Shown here: positions 36,257 to 45,488 of the stretch, piece by piece
Numbering within the stretch: position 1 is the stretch's first letter
Layout of the letters: the number at the start of each line of letters is the position of its first letter
Assembly: GCA_963816685.1 (NCBI GenBank)
Contig: CAWFMB010000031.1
Coordinates: 62,001 to 126,000 of the forward strand
Direction of reading: 5' to 3'
DNA: 64,000 nucleotides
Origin: CAVYUC01 sp963816685
Lineage (GTDB): Bacteria; Bacteroidota; Bacteroidia; Bacteroidales; Prolixibacteraceae
Translations under genes and position numbers: made by a program
Notes under the pieces: generated by a model
The model's input: only the letters and a program-made list of their open reading frames with translations
Databases searched by the model: none
What the model was told of the DNA's origin: nothing

Positions 36257-36742
36257 AATTTTTCAATTAGTGGCAGGAAACCGTGAATTTTCTGCCGGTT
36301 AAATAAATTTTGTTGATACAACCCGGCTTCCCGATAATCAGGAACCCGGGTTGTTTTTTTGTATTTAATAAGAGAATTGATTAATAAGGTCCTGATACAG
36401 AATTTCCATTGTGAGATATTAACGCCGCCTGCCAGGAAACAAAACAGGAGGCTACTCTAAAACAAATTTGTTTTCGGGATTTATTGAATGCAGTTTCATA
36501 AAATTTGACTTTTGGGTTATTTCTATATAAATGTAAGAATAATTATTTTAAAATAAAATGTTGGATTGTTTTTTTTTTTTAATCTTGAAATGTTTTGATA
36601 TGCAGTTACTTAAAGATTTAGTTTGTAATAATTCTAAAGAATAGAAGGATGTTTGGAGTGGGTTGTATGAAGACTTTTGTTTGATATGATGGTTTATAAA
36701 TCCGTTCCTTGTTTAAATAATTTTATCATTACCGTTAAAAGT
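36257..36742. repeat. R repeat, copy 3
   Basis: Complete copy between the intact unit 3 S74 gene and serS fragment B, with both hairpins and the AAAACAAATTTGTTTT palindrome. Confidence 0.85.
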
Positions 36743-36865
36743 AACGGCAGCGACCTAGCCTTTCCGTGCATTGTGGCGGCCCTGCTCGAAAACAACCAGA
36801 CTCCTGAAGGAATCAGAATTCCAAAGGTATTGGTGCCTTATTGCGGGTTTGAGATGATAAACTAA
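36743..36865 (+). pseudogene. Displaced 3' end of serS, fragment B
   Basis: Encodes NGSDLAFPCIVAALLENNQ to ..CGFEMIN-stop; the PRI of motif 3 has become PCI, so it is under no constraint as a synthetase. Same orientation as serS. It is followed after about 10 bp by the cut S74 remnant of unit 4. Confidence 0.88.
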
Positions 36866-36875
36866 AGAAACATGT

Positions 36876-36980
36876 TGTGCCGATACCCACTTTTCCGGTA
36901 CTGACTACTTTTAACTGAGAATAACTGCTAAAAGTAAAAACAAACGCAAGAACACTAAGGAAAAATAATTTTATTTTCAT
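36876..36980 (-). pseudogene. S74 gene cut to its first ~34 codons (unit 4)
   Basis: From the ATG at 36980 the minus strand encodes the signal peptide and start of the S74 protein (MKIKLFFLSVLAFVFTFSSY, then KVGIGTT) and then runs directly into serS fragment B. Unit 4 is thereby reduced to R copy 4 and this stub. Confidence 0.8.
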
Positions 36981-37455
36981 AATTTTACAATTAGTGGCAG
37001 GAAACCGTGAATTTTCTGCCGGTTAAATAAATTTTGTTGATATAACCCGGCTTCCCGATACTAAGGAACCCGGGTTGTTTTTTTGTATTTAATAAGAGAA
37101 TTGATTAATGAGTTCAGAAAACAGAATTTCCATTGTGAGAAATTACCGCCGCCTGCCGGGAAACAAAACAGGAGGCTATTCTAAAACAAATTTGTTTTCG
37201 GGATTTATGGAATGCGGTTTCATAAATATGATCTTTGGGTTATTGATGTATAAATGTAAGAATAATTATTTAAAAAAAAGTTGTTGCATTTTTTTTATTT
37301 TTTATTCTGACATACAGTTACTTAAAAGTTTAAGTTTATAATAATTCTAAAGAATAAAAGAATGTTTGGAGTGGGTGCCTGAATGACTTTTGTTTGAAAT
37401 GATGGTTTATAAATCCGTTCCTTGTTTAAATAATTTTATCATTACCATTAAATGT
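36981..37455. repeat. R repeat, copy 4
   Basis: Complete copy ending at serS fragment C; the hairpin is at 37044-37076 with T-run and the palindrome at 37183-37198. A 77-codon plus-strand frame inside it (from 37108) is not kept in the other copies and is not considered a gene. Confidence 0.85.
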
Positions 37456-37578
37456 AACGGCAGCGTCTTTGCCCTGCCCCGCATTGTGGCAGCCCTGCTC
37501 GAAAACAACCAGGCTCCTGAAGGAATCAGAATTCCAAAGGCATTGGTACCGTATTGCGGGTTTGAGGTGATAAACTAA
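37456..37578 (+). pseudogene. Displaced 3' end of serS, fragment C
   Basis: Encodes NGSVFALPRIVAALLENNQ to ..CGFEVIN-stop. By my count it differs from the present serS end at about 14 of 117 aligned bases. It is the only fragment followed by a perfect terminator, so it may be the original chromosomal serS end pushed away by insertions, or the end carried by one inserted unit. Confidence 0.88.
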
Positions 37579-37582
37579 ACAT

Positions 37583-37622
37583 ATAGAAAGAAAGCCGGGT
37601 AAATGCCCGGCTTTCTTTCTAT
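37583..37622. terminator. Perfect 17-bp hairpin after serS fragment C
   Basis: ATAGAAAGAAAGCCGGG (37583-37599) pairs fully with CCCGGCTTTCTTTCTAT (37606-37622) around a 6-nt loop. It lies 5 bp after the fragment's stop codon and could stop transcription from both sides. Confidence 0.85.
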
Positions 37623-37678
37623 CTCCTTTTTCATTTAGGTAAGGCTGTCGGATTTTCCAGCCCGAATCATTATTAGCA

Positions 37679-38572
37679 TTACCATGATATCAACTTCGTG
37701 CTAATCATGAAATATCCTATGCCATCGTTCCCAAGTTGAATTCGGTTATTATCTGCTATTGTACCATTTCCGTCCAGGCTAAAGGTCATATTACTGCCAC
37801 CTGAAATTTCGATTTGTTTTTTCTCATTTGGCTCCAACATTTCATTATTACTCTCATACGTTAAATCAATAGCAACATTACCCGTATTTTCTATTTCCAG
37901 TTTACCTGAACTTACCCAATAAGTTCTCATAAAACCTAATCCTCCAAGTGTGGTAGAATGCCCACCATAATTTTTTGTTAAATCAATTTCCTTATAGTTA
38001 GCATATAGTTTTATATCCATCACTTTTGCATTTACTGTAAATTCAAAATCAGAACTTATTTCAATTGTATCGCTGCCATCTATTGTTTTACCGGTTATTG
38101 TCAATACGGAAGTATTGGTGCCCATTGGTAATACATCGGAAAAACCGAATCCATTAATACGGGTTCCATGTACAATTCCCAAAGAAACAAGTGGAATAAA
38201 TCCACTACCGGAAGTATTGTCAAACCGGACATTGCCTTCCAATACTGAAATTGCAGCGGGCGATATCGCAAAAGCCGGATTATTGGTCTTTAAAGTGATA
38301 TCAAAAACAGGTTGATCGCCTCCATTCATTAAAATGAATGAATATTGCATACTTGCTTTTATATCTCCCAAATCAAAACCAGCCTGAGCCGATTTTAACT
38401 GAGAATCGATAGTTGAACTTTTTACTGAATTTTTAAGTTCAGTTAATACAAAATAACCGGGTTCCTTCATTTCAATACCATCATCTTTCTCGTTTTCAAT
38501 GATATCATCTTCTTTGTTGCAGGAAATGAAAATAACCTGCATTACAATTACTATTATAGCTAAATGTTTCAT
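37679..38572 (-). CDS. Lipoprotein of unknown function
   Basis: 297 residues with a lipoprotein signal (lipobox FISC, then NKEDD). The mature part is beta-rich, with FDITLKTNNPAFAISPAAISV and GHSTTLGGLGFMRTYWVSSG, resembling immunoglobulin-like repeats, but I recognise no family. It has no T9SS tail, so it probably sits at a membrane. It is the last gene of unit 5, next to serS fragment C. Confidence 0.75.
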   Translation of the reverse strand: MKHLAIIVIVMQVIFISCNKEDDIIENEKDDGIEMKEPGYFVLTELKNSVKSSTIDSQLKSAQAGFDLGDIKASMQYSFILMNGGDQPVFDITLKTNNPAFAISPAAISVLEGNVRFDNTSGSGFIPLVSLGIVHGTRINGFGFSDVLPMGTNTSVLTITGKTIDGSDTIEISSDFEFTVNAKVMDIKLYANYKEIDLTKNYGGHSTTLGGLGFMRTYWVSSGKLEIENTGNVAIDLTYESNNEMLEPNEKKQIEISGGSNMTFSLDGNGTIADNNRIQLGNDGIGYFMISTKLISW

Positions 38573-38593
38573 CTAATTAAAATTTAAAGTTTT

Positions 38594-38601
38594 CAAAGGT
38601 A
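38594..38601 (-). promoter_or_regulatory. Candidate -7 box of the 37679 lipoprotein
   Basis: The minus strand reads TACCTTTG, about 22 bp before the start codon at 38572. It suggests that this cargo gene has its own promoter. Confidence 0.4.
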
Positions 38602-38799
38602 TTAGATGGAACTCCCATGTTTTAATACATCTTGTCTGTTTAAAAATGTTGCATGGTCGTTTCATAATTAATTTATTTTATTGGTTTATCTATATAACTT
38701 TATCCTTAGTTTGTGTGTATATATCTTTCTATTTCAGGTTGAAATACAGAGCACATGAATGAAAAACCTTTTCCAAAAAGTTTCCAGCTTAGGAAAAGA

Positions 38800-38922
38800 T
38801 TAAAACATCTGTTTCGTATCAACAATTTTTCCATCGCAAACCAGGCTGTACAAGTACATTCCGGCAATAAATTCACTGGCACAGGAAACCAGGAATAATG
38901 AAAATAAAATTAAAGTTTTCAT
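38800..38922 (-). pseudogene. 40-residue mini-gene: signal peptide joined to T9SS tail tip
   Basis: The frame joins a leader (MKTLILFSLFLVSC) directly to the last ~25 residues of an S74-type tail (EFIAGMYLYSLVCDGKIVD, then TKQMF-stop). The middle of whatever gene it came from is gone but the frame is kept. The final LLTE is lost through an early stop. Confidence 0.65.
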
Positions 38923-39027
38923 TTTCAAGTCTTTTAAAAATTGTAATAAGTTGCTGAGACATTTATATGCTTGTTAATCTCCAGTGTTTTATGACCGCGC
39001 GTGACATTGATGTTGATATTCAAAAAT

Positions 39028-40599
39028 TTATGGTGTTATTAATAAGGTTGCTCCAACCGGCACATATAAAGTACCTGTTGCTTCAAATCTTTCATTAAAA
39101 TCAACTGTAATATTTGAACTGTTCTGAATAGTAACATTTTCAAACTTAACAATGTCACCCGATGCGGGTGTATTTGTATTGATTGTCCTGTCACGAATAA
39201 GTCTTAACCCTGCTAAATCTGTAATTGAATTGCTTGGGTCAAGCCAATCTCTTAGTCTTCTTCTAGGTTCGGTTGCATGTCTGTTCCATGATGAAAATAT
39301 TCTACCGTAATTAGCAATGTCGTTACTTGGATCACTACAATTTGGATTGGCACACAGACCGGATCCAAATAATTGACCAATAACGCGGTGATTACTATTA
39401 TATAAAGGTGAACCCGACGAACCTCCTTCTGTAACAGAGTGACCATTCGTTGTTTGTTGCCAATTAATTCTCCAAAATGCATCATTTGGCAATAAGTGAT
39501 TATGAAAGTTAAAACCCATGCAATTAGAAGTATTTGGAGTTATATTGTGGGTGGAAATCTTTTTTATATCACCTGATGGATGATGTATTCCGACTCCATT
39601 TGCAGGTTGTGTATTATTTCTATTCCAACCATTAAAATATACATCAACATTATCATCAAGAGGATGTTCATCAAGTCTTAATAATGCAAAATCAGTTTCA
39701 GTGTTATTTGCGACAACAGTAGCACCTGATGTAGAGGGGGGTGTAAAATCTACCCCATTATTACAATTTTGACTCTCATAATTCCATAAAAATGACCAGG
39801 TATCTAAATTTGGATCATTAATTGCATCACTAGAATAGATGCAGTGGTCAGCGGTTAGAAAAAGAGATTCACCATCAGAATTCGCGTTGTTAATAAGTGA
39901 TCCCGTACACCATCTAACTCCATTAACAAGTATTACAGCTACACTTTGTTTTTCATTTTGCCAATTATCGCCTTCAGGACTACAATTAATATTTACTTGA
40001 CAATCACCCGAGTCCCCAAAGTTCTCTACCCCTATTTCCCGATATCCATGCACTACTTTCGCAATTGATATAATTCCTTCTCCTTCGACCTTTTTAGGCT
40101 CATAATATTCTAATATAATAATGTTAGAAAAGATTAAGCCTGTAGCAAATCCTTTATTAGATTCTCTGGAGCCTTTGTTATTTCTACTTGAAAACATACC
40201 GATAATGCTTTTTTTATCTTCACTATATATATGAAATCCCGCATCTCCCGGCAGCCAAAATTTGTCATATAGAAGGTTAATTGATATAGCATCAGAACAT
40301 TCAATTTTTAATAACCAAAGTCTATCTCCATTAGGTAATTTAATCCATGTACCTGAGTTCTCCATATTTAAATCAACATCATGGGGATATCCAAATCGTG
40401 GTGGAACCCCATTCTTATAATCTTCTAAGTCTTCTGCGTCTAATAAAGAATAATTCAGGTTTGGCAATAACTTTGCGTCAATATCAGAATTATTAATGTT
40501 GTTTTTTAAGCTATAGGGTTCTTTTGCGATACTTATTTGCGCATATAATGAATTGAAATAACAAATAGTAATTAATATACATAGAATTATTTTTTTCAT
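39028..40599 (-). CDS. Secreted trypsin-like serine protease with beta-coil tail, unit 5
   Basis: 523 residues; paralogue of 26527 with the same order of parts: signal peptide (about 1-21), N-terminal beta domain, catalytic motifs LTADHCIYSS (His), ETDFALLRL (Asp) and TEGGSSGSPLYN (Ser). The tail (FENVTIQNSSNITVDFNERF, then LYVPVGATLLITP) is of the beta-coil type but not identical to that of the paralogue. It starts 8 bp after a lipoprotein gene, the same pairing as in unit 2. Confidence 0.9.
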   Translation of the reverse strand: MKKIILCILITICYFNSLYAQISIAKEPYSLKNNINNSDIDAKLLPNLNYSLLDAEDLEDYKNGVPPRFGYPHDVDLNMENSGTWIKLPNGDRLWLLKIECSDAISINLLYDKFWLPGDAGFHIYSEDKKSIIGMFSSRNNKGSRESNKGFATGLIFSNIIILEYYEPKKVEGEGIISIAKVVHGYREIGVENFGDSGDCQVNINCSPEGDNWQNEKQSVAVILVNGVRWCTGSLINNANSDGESLFLTADHCIYSSDAINDPNLDTWSFLWNYESQNCNNGVDFTPPSTSGATVVANNTETDFALLRLDEHPLDDNVDVYFNGWNRNNTQPANGVGIHHPSGDIKKISTHNITPNTSNCMGFNFHNHLLPNDAFWRINWQQTTNGHSVTEGGSSGSPLYNSNHRVIGQLFGSGLCANPNCSDPSNDIANYGRIFSSWNRHATEPRRRLRDWLDPSNSITDLAGLRLIRDRTINTNTPASGDIVKFENVTIQNSSNITVDFNERFEATGTLYVPVGATLLITP

Positions 40600-40606
40600 C
40601 GGGTTA

Positions 40607-41026
40607 TTATTTTGCTGTTTTAAATGTTATCCTACTTTTTTTAGTACTTGTAAGCAAAACAAGTGTATTTGCTTCTTGCAAATCAAAAAAACGAACTTTT
40701 GGCATTATCTCTTTAAACTTTTTTTCCCAATTTGTTTCATTGATTTCAGTCCCTCCAATTGAACTTATCCAAATTGAATCATTCTCATACAATTTGTAAT
40801 TACCAGTTATTAAATTTCTTAGTGAATTACCGAATATTTTATCATCATCTTGAAAGTCAATAACTATTGAATCATTTGGAAACTCCTTTGGAATGATCAA
40901 TTCATTTTCTATAATACTTATTAGTTCCCATTTTCCTTTAATTGACATTGTGTCAGAAGTACTATCTTCATCATTACAACTAGTAAATGAGAGTAAAATG
41001 AAAGACATTATTATATACATTCTCAT
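40607..41026 (-). CDS. Lipocalin/META-like lipoprotein beside the trypsin-like protease (unit 5)
   Basis: 139 residues from the ATG at 41026, with lipobox SFTSC. A longer frame to 41095 exists only because the upstream S74 stub reads into it out of frame. The mature part (IKGKWELISIIENE, LITGNYKLYENDSIWISSIG, final ITFKTAK) follows the same G-x-W barrel pattern as the unit 2 lipoprotein at 28126. Probably acts with the downstream protease (inference). Confidence 0.7.
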   Translation of the reverse strand: MRMYIIMSFILLSFTSCNDEDSTSDTMSIKGKWELISIIENELIIPKEFPNDSIVIDFQDDDKIFGNSLRNLITGNYKLYENDSIWISSIGGTEINETNWEKKFKEIMPKVRFFDLQEANTLVLLTSTKKSRITFKTAK

Positions 41027-41037
41027 AGTATTTAAAA

Positions 41038-41095
41038 TTATTCCGTTAACAACATCTGTTTTGTATCCACAATGGAAAAATAATTTTATTTTCAT
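41038..41095 (-). pseudogene. S74 gene collapsed to its two ends (unit 5)
   Basis: The ATG at 41095 is followed by six S74 codons (MKIKLFF) and then directly by the last 12 codons of its tail (VDTKQMLLTE), in a different frame. About 300 codons have been deleted, leaving only the ends of the gene between R copy 5 and the lipoprotein gene. Confidence 0.75.
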
Positions 41096-41475
41096 AATTT
41101 TACAATTTGTGGCAGGAAACCGTGAATTTTCTGCCGGTTAAATAAATTTTGTTGACATAACCCGGCTTCCCGATACTAAGGAACCCGGGTTGTTTTTTTG
41201 TATTTAATAAGAGAATTGATTAATGAGTTCAGAAAACAGAATTTCCATTGTGAGAAATTACCGCCGCCTGCCTGGAAACAAAACAGGAGGCTATTTTAAA
41301 ACAAATTTGTTTTCGGGATTTATGGAATGCGGTTTCATAAAATTTGACTTTTGGGTTATTGATGTATAAATGTAAGAATAATTATTTTAAAAAAAAATGT
41401 TGGATTGTTTTTTTTTATCTTGAAATGTTTTGATATACAGTTACTTAAAAGTTTTGGTTTATAATTATTCTAAAG
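41096..41475. repeat. R repeat, copy 5 (right end truncated)
   Basis: Matches the other copies from the S74 start to TATTCTAAAG, then joins the 3' end region of unit 6. The serS fragment and the last ~120 bp of R are missing. Confidence 0.8.
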
Positions 41476-41544
41476 GTATTTCCATTAGTCATTGTTCCTT
41501 CCGGATTTCAGGCCCCAATAAACACGCACTCCTTAAGAGCTATG

Positions 41545-42233
41545 TTAATGTAGTTTTGCCGTTTCATAATACTTCAAATTCACCACTTCGTTATTCGACA
41601 AAGTAACCGAAACCACATAGATTCCGGATTTCACCGGTTTCAATGTGTATGCCGAGCTAAAAATCCCGGTTGTTTTTTGCACCAGTTGCCCGGACAAACT
41701 ATAAATAGAAACATCCTTTATAGCCTGACCCGGTTCTGATAGTATAATGTTGTTACCTTGTAAAATCACTTTTTTTTTTCCTTTATCCTTTCCTCTTTTA
41801 TACTTAGTATAGCATCTGGGGCAAAAGGAATGGAATCGCATACCAAATACATCTCTACTTTTAGTGAGGTCGACAAACCGAATTTTCCATTTTTAGGATA
41901 TAAATTGTATGTAAAGAAAGAATTATTAGCAGGAGAAGGTCGACTTATAAGTGTTCTTGTTGTTGCTAATGTGTCATCATTTGCAACAACCAATATTCCA
42001 GTATAAGCAGCTTGATTACAGGTGTCGCAATCATTATATACAGTTACATAAAGTGTGTCCTTATCTGTTGTCTGGTCAAACTGCATTTTCGTAATTGTTA
42101 AATCTTCACAGGAGGGAAAATGTACTACCTGCGCCGGGGCGGTTACCATTAATAGTGAAAATAAAATCAAGACAATTAAATTTTTCATGACGGATGTTTT
42201 TAAATAGTTGTATAAATGGTTATCCCTCAGCAT
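41545..42233 (-). pseudogene. Secreted protein gene shifted at a ten-A tract
   Basis: Homologue of the gene at 30324. From 42233 (in-frame ATGs for MLRDNHLYN or MKNLIVLI) the frame runs to KEERIKEKKK and then leaves the family frame at ten consecutive A (41770-41779 on the plus strand read T). The T9SS tail (IILSEPGQAIKDVSIYSLSG to LKYYETAKLH) continues one frame over to 41545. The intact homologue has nine A at this point. Either a pseudogene or a gene switched by tract length or slippage. Confidence 0.75.
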
Positions 42234-42270
42234 TACACTGAGAGATAACCGGATTTTCTATATTAAATTT

Positions 42271-42493
42271 TCAGTTACCATCTGTTGTAATAAGTAATTC
42301 AGATCCGGAAGCCACTTCAAAATCCTTCACTATAGTTATGGTTTGTCCTTCTGTCCTGAATTCAACATCTGCTGTTGATGGAATGGCGAAGTTATCGACT
42401 TCTATAGTGCCAGTGCTATAATAGTACACTTCTGTCCCACTTGCAGTATAGTTATCCAACAAAAGTAGGTTGTCGTGGGCATACCATAATTTT
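42271..42493 (-). pseudogene. Tail-only tyrosinase fragment joined to a metalloprotease fragment
   Basis: Encodes the last ~73 residues of the tyrosinase type (KLWYAHDNLLLLDNY to SGSELLITTDGN). It joins the end of the 42402 reading at AAATTATGG but in another frame, so the chimera is not translated as one protein. Confidence 0.75.
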
Positions 42494-43001
42494 CAGACCA
42501 ATCGAAATTGGGATCATCCGCTTTCATCTTTTCAAATACCTTTCTTGTCAATCCAGACCAAACAGTAGAGCCAGTTGGATTAATATTGACTCTGGTGAGA
42601 TAAATATCTGCAACCAAACTGAATTGCTGCATTGACATCTCATGATAAAATCGAGAGACGTTTTGGTTATTATTTTGCGAAGCGTAAGTTGCAAAATCAC
42701 TATTCTGATTGTAAAAAGTCGATTTATCATTTACCCAGTCGGGCAAGGTTGTGACACCTGTATCCCAATTTCCACAGTCATAATTGTCATAAGGTTCGCC
42801 AAAGCCAGCACATATAACCAATATGCGCATGTCTCCTTTGGGAGTAAAAGCGTTACCGTTGGGGACATACGTTGTAATAGATGCTGATTTTGTACTAATG
42901 GATGAATGGTAATCCTCAAAAAACCATTCATTACCGGTTTGGGCGGAAGCACAGTTTGTAAGAAACACAACGATGATAAAACAAAAATATAATAGTCTCA
43001 T
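42402..43001 (-). pseudogene. Truncated secreted metalloprotease-like protein
   Basis: The first ~170 residues have a signal peptide (MRLLYFCFIIVVFLTNCASA) and the opening of an M6/immune-inhibitor-like peptidase: MRILVICAGFGEP, STFYNQNSDFATYASQN, RFYHEMSMQQFSLVADIYL. The zinc-binding HExxH part is absent because the gene is cut at about 42494 and continues out of frame into a tyrosinase tail. The family call is tentative. Confidence 0.6.
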
Positions 43002-43825
43002 CTTTTAATAAATTTTAGTGTAGTGTAATTGTCTCTAATAAAATAGATGCCTGAAGGATAGCTGGAAATATCTAATAAATGTTCTTCATTTTCAATCATA
43101 ATCGCATCTGTAAGAACCCCATAAACATTGTTTATTTGAAGTATTCTGCTTTCCTGAGGTTGTTGGTTTAACCGGATTTTTATTAAATCAGTCCCGGGAT
43201 TCGGATATACTTTTATTTTGTTAATCTTTGGTTGTTGGTTAACATTTAAAATTACCCAGGGACGGAATGATATCAACGTTGGTTGTTCGCCGTTTTCAAT
43301 AGTCACAATTGTAGCGGAATGGTGTATGTTTCCATTTAATATTGTGTACAGGTTATCATCGTAAATACAATAAGGGATATAGGTATAGTCCGTCCATAAT
43401 TTTATAACTTTGACTGTAATAGGATAATTAGTTCCATGCACCATTAAGATAAAATGCTCGTCCATCATCCCAGTTCGAAGCCTAAAATCATTCTTTAAGT
43501 CAATATTTTCTGAAAATGGTTTTATCAAGCCGCTACATCCATGTATCCAGATAGTATCATATTTGCCAGTGTCCCATTCTTGAAATATTTCTGTAATAGT
43601 ATCCCTTTGTATTAACCTTATATCAAGGTCGGCCAAAGGAATTGAGGAAATATCTTTTTCTCCCAAAACCGTATCTATCCCAACGGTAGCATTATCAGCA
43701 AAGCCAAAAACAACAGTATCGGTATTGCCTATGTTATCCACAGCTATAATACTAATAGAATCAGTTATCTGTGCATTTACTGTTAAAGATAACAGTGATA
43801 GTAATAAAAATACTGTAAGTTTCAT
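42998..43825 (-). CDS. Secreted protein with T9SS type A tail (paralogue of 14260)
   Basis: 275 residues from MKLTVFLLLSLLSLTVNAQ at 43825; the upstream in-frame extension is the remnant of an orphan T9SS tail (43836 onward) and is not part of the gene. Residues up to about 195 closely match the gene at 14260. From INKIKVYPNPGTDLIKIRLN onward the sorting domain is a different one (NVYGVLTDAIMIENEE, final LKFIKR), so the two paralogues carry exchanged tails. Confidence 0.82.
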   Translation of the reverse strand: MKLTVFLLLSLLSLTVNAQITDSISIIAVDNIGNTDTVVFGFADNATVGIDTVLGEKDISSIPLADLDIRLIQRDTITEIFQEWDTGKYDTIWIHGCSGLIKPFSENIDLKNDFRLRTGMMDEHFILMVHGTNYPITVKVIKLWTDYTYIPYCIYDDNLYTILNGNIHHSATIVTIENGEQPTLISFRPWVILNVNQQPKINKIKVYPNPGTDLIKIRLNQQPQESRILQINNVYGVLTDAIMIENEEHLLDISSYPSGIYFIRDNYTTLKFIKR

Positions 43826-43884
43826 TATTCGTTTTTTATTCGGTAAATAACAACTGCTTTGTATCCACAATCTTGCTTTCAATT

Positions 43885-45369
43885 TTATTGAATAATCAGT
43901 TTTTTAGTTATGGTTCCAAATTTGGTTTCAACCTTTAACAGGTAAATTCCCGGTAAAACCGTTTCAATTTGAAATGTATTTTCTCCAGGTTTCACATTCT
44001 TCCAGGTTTTAATCAGACGACCTGAGAGTTCAGTCATTTCAATTGTTTTAATCATACAATTGAACGGAATCGAAACGGTAAAATGTTCTGTGGCAGGATT
44101 CGGGTAGATATCTATTTCGTTAAATAGTTTCTTGTTCGCAGCAGAAGTAACAGAAATATAGCATTCATTAAAAGTGTCATTCAACCAGATCAGATAAGGT
44201 GGAATTTTAAAACAGCTTAGCAATGTTGAGTCTGGAATTTCCCTGGAAAACAATTTGGGATATGCCGGAAACAACGGACCGTGAATGCTTCCAATCTTTT
44301 CTATCCACACCTCGTTCAAATAACCTGGTTGGTAAGAAGGTTCTTCAAAAAGAATGCGTTTGAAATATCTTCCTGCAAACTGGATACTATCAACCTGTTT
44401 TATTTTCAAATATTCCGTACCGAATGAGAATTCATATTTTACAGAATCCCCAACCATTAAATCAAAATCATATAGTGTATCTGTTTCACCCGGTTTCTCC
44501 ATGAACAAAATTTTAGAACCTTCATGATTGATATAGCCTAAATGGTTTAGGTTGGTTTTAAATTCCGGATCTGGTGAAGAATGTATTTTTAACCAGTTTT
44601 TATTATCGATAATTGTATCTCCTGCATATCCAAATAAAGTAGTATTTATTTCAACAAAATCAGGATTTTGAGGGTTCCCGTTTGCAAAAGTTCGCACAAT
44701 ACTCCAACGTGCATTTGGTTCAACGAAAAATGAAACCGGATCGTAAACTTTTATTTCATAGATTGGGCAGGTACATTCACAGCCAAAAGAATCTACTGAT
44801 ACTGTGAAATAGTGCATTGAGGAATAAGGTTTACACCAGGTTGCCGAACTATCCGGGTTTGTCAACCCATACTCGGGTATCCAGAAGATTTTTTCATATT
44901 TCCCTGATGGTAGACCTGCATCTAACCAAACACTGTCGCCTTTATTAATCTCAACCACAATTGTTCCGGCAGGACAACCACAACCTGAAAACGACACGTT
45001 TATACTGTCTTGAACAAAGTTTCCTAAACTGTCGGTTACACTTACAATAAATTTGATCTTTTCAGGCTCTGTTTCAGTTAACCAACTTGTAAAATACGGA
45101 GAAGCAATTGTTGTATCATTCAAAAAATCACTTGCTGTAAATATGAGTTGCGGAGAAACTTTATAATTGGATTCCCATCTGACTGAGTAGGGATCAACTC
45201 CATTTTCAAAGTTCAAATTACTTCCTAAATACATTGTACCAGGATATTGGCCGACACAATAAGTCGTATCTTCTCCTGCCTCCACTGTCAATTGGGAGAA
45301 ACAGGTTTTTGTTAAGATTAAAATAAAGCAAAAAGTGAATACTGAGGCCGAGTAATTTTTAAATTCCAT
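43885..45369 (-). CDS. Secreted protein with T9SS type A tail, copy 2 of the duplicate
   Basis: 494 residues, almost identical to the protein at 15168; the visible differences are scattered single residues (for example ATEHFTV for ATKHFTV, FNCMIK for FNYMIK). The flanks are also duplicated, including the orphan KQMLLTK tail and the 10-bp GC hairpin upstream. The order with the neighbouring 42998 paralogue is the same as at 14260-16652. Confidence 0.88.
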   Translation of the reverse strand: MEFKNYSASVFTFCFILILTKTCFSQLTVEAGEDTTYCVGQYPGTMYLGSNLNFENGVDPYSVRWESNYKVSPQLIFTASDFLNDTTIASPYFTSWLTETEPEKIKFIVSVTDSLGNFVQDSINVSFSGCGCPAGTIVVEINKGDSVWLDAGLPSGKYEKIFWIPEYGLTNPDSSATWCKPYSSMHYFTVSVDSFGCECTCPIYEIKVYDPVSFFVEPNARWSIVRTFANGNPQNPDFVEINTTLFGYAGDTIIDNKNWLKIHSSPDPEFKTNLNHLGYINHEGSKILFMEKPGETDTLYDFDLMVGDSVKYEFSFGTEYLKIKQVDSIQFAGRYFKRILFEEPSYQPGYLNEVWIEKIGSIHGPLFPAYPKLFSREIPDSTLLSCFKIPPYLIWLNDTFNECYISVTSAANKKLFNEIDIYPNPATEHFTVSIPFNCMIKTIEMTELSGRLIKTWKNVKPGENTFQIETVLPGIYLLKVETKFGTITKKLIIQ

Positions 45370-45449
45370 TTTATTTATTTTAGAAACTAACAATTATCAT
45401 TTAGTCAACAGCATCTGCTTCGTATTGGGTTCCCAGCGCTTGCACAGCG

Positions 45450-45488
45450 AAAAAACGCTTGCCTCCCCGGGTGGGTTGCCGGGGAGGC
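45450..45488 (-). terminator. Strong hairpin terminator, second copy
   Basis: GCCTCCCCGG (45461-45470) and CCGGGGAGGC (45479-45488) pair perfectly, with a T-run on the minus strand; duplicate of the one at 16733. It ends transcription of the kelch protein gene. Confidence 0.8.

Noticed and set aside
36677..36865. 62-residue protein genes ending in the serS fragments (also 37390-37578)
   Set aside because: The frames start inside R and only continue into displaced serS ends by chance; they have no start context and no function as synthetase parts.
37108..37341. 77-codon gene in R copy 4
   Set aside because: The frame is broken in the other R copies, so it is not a conserved gene.
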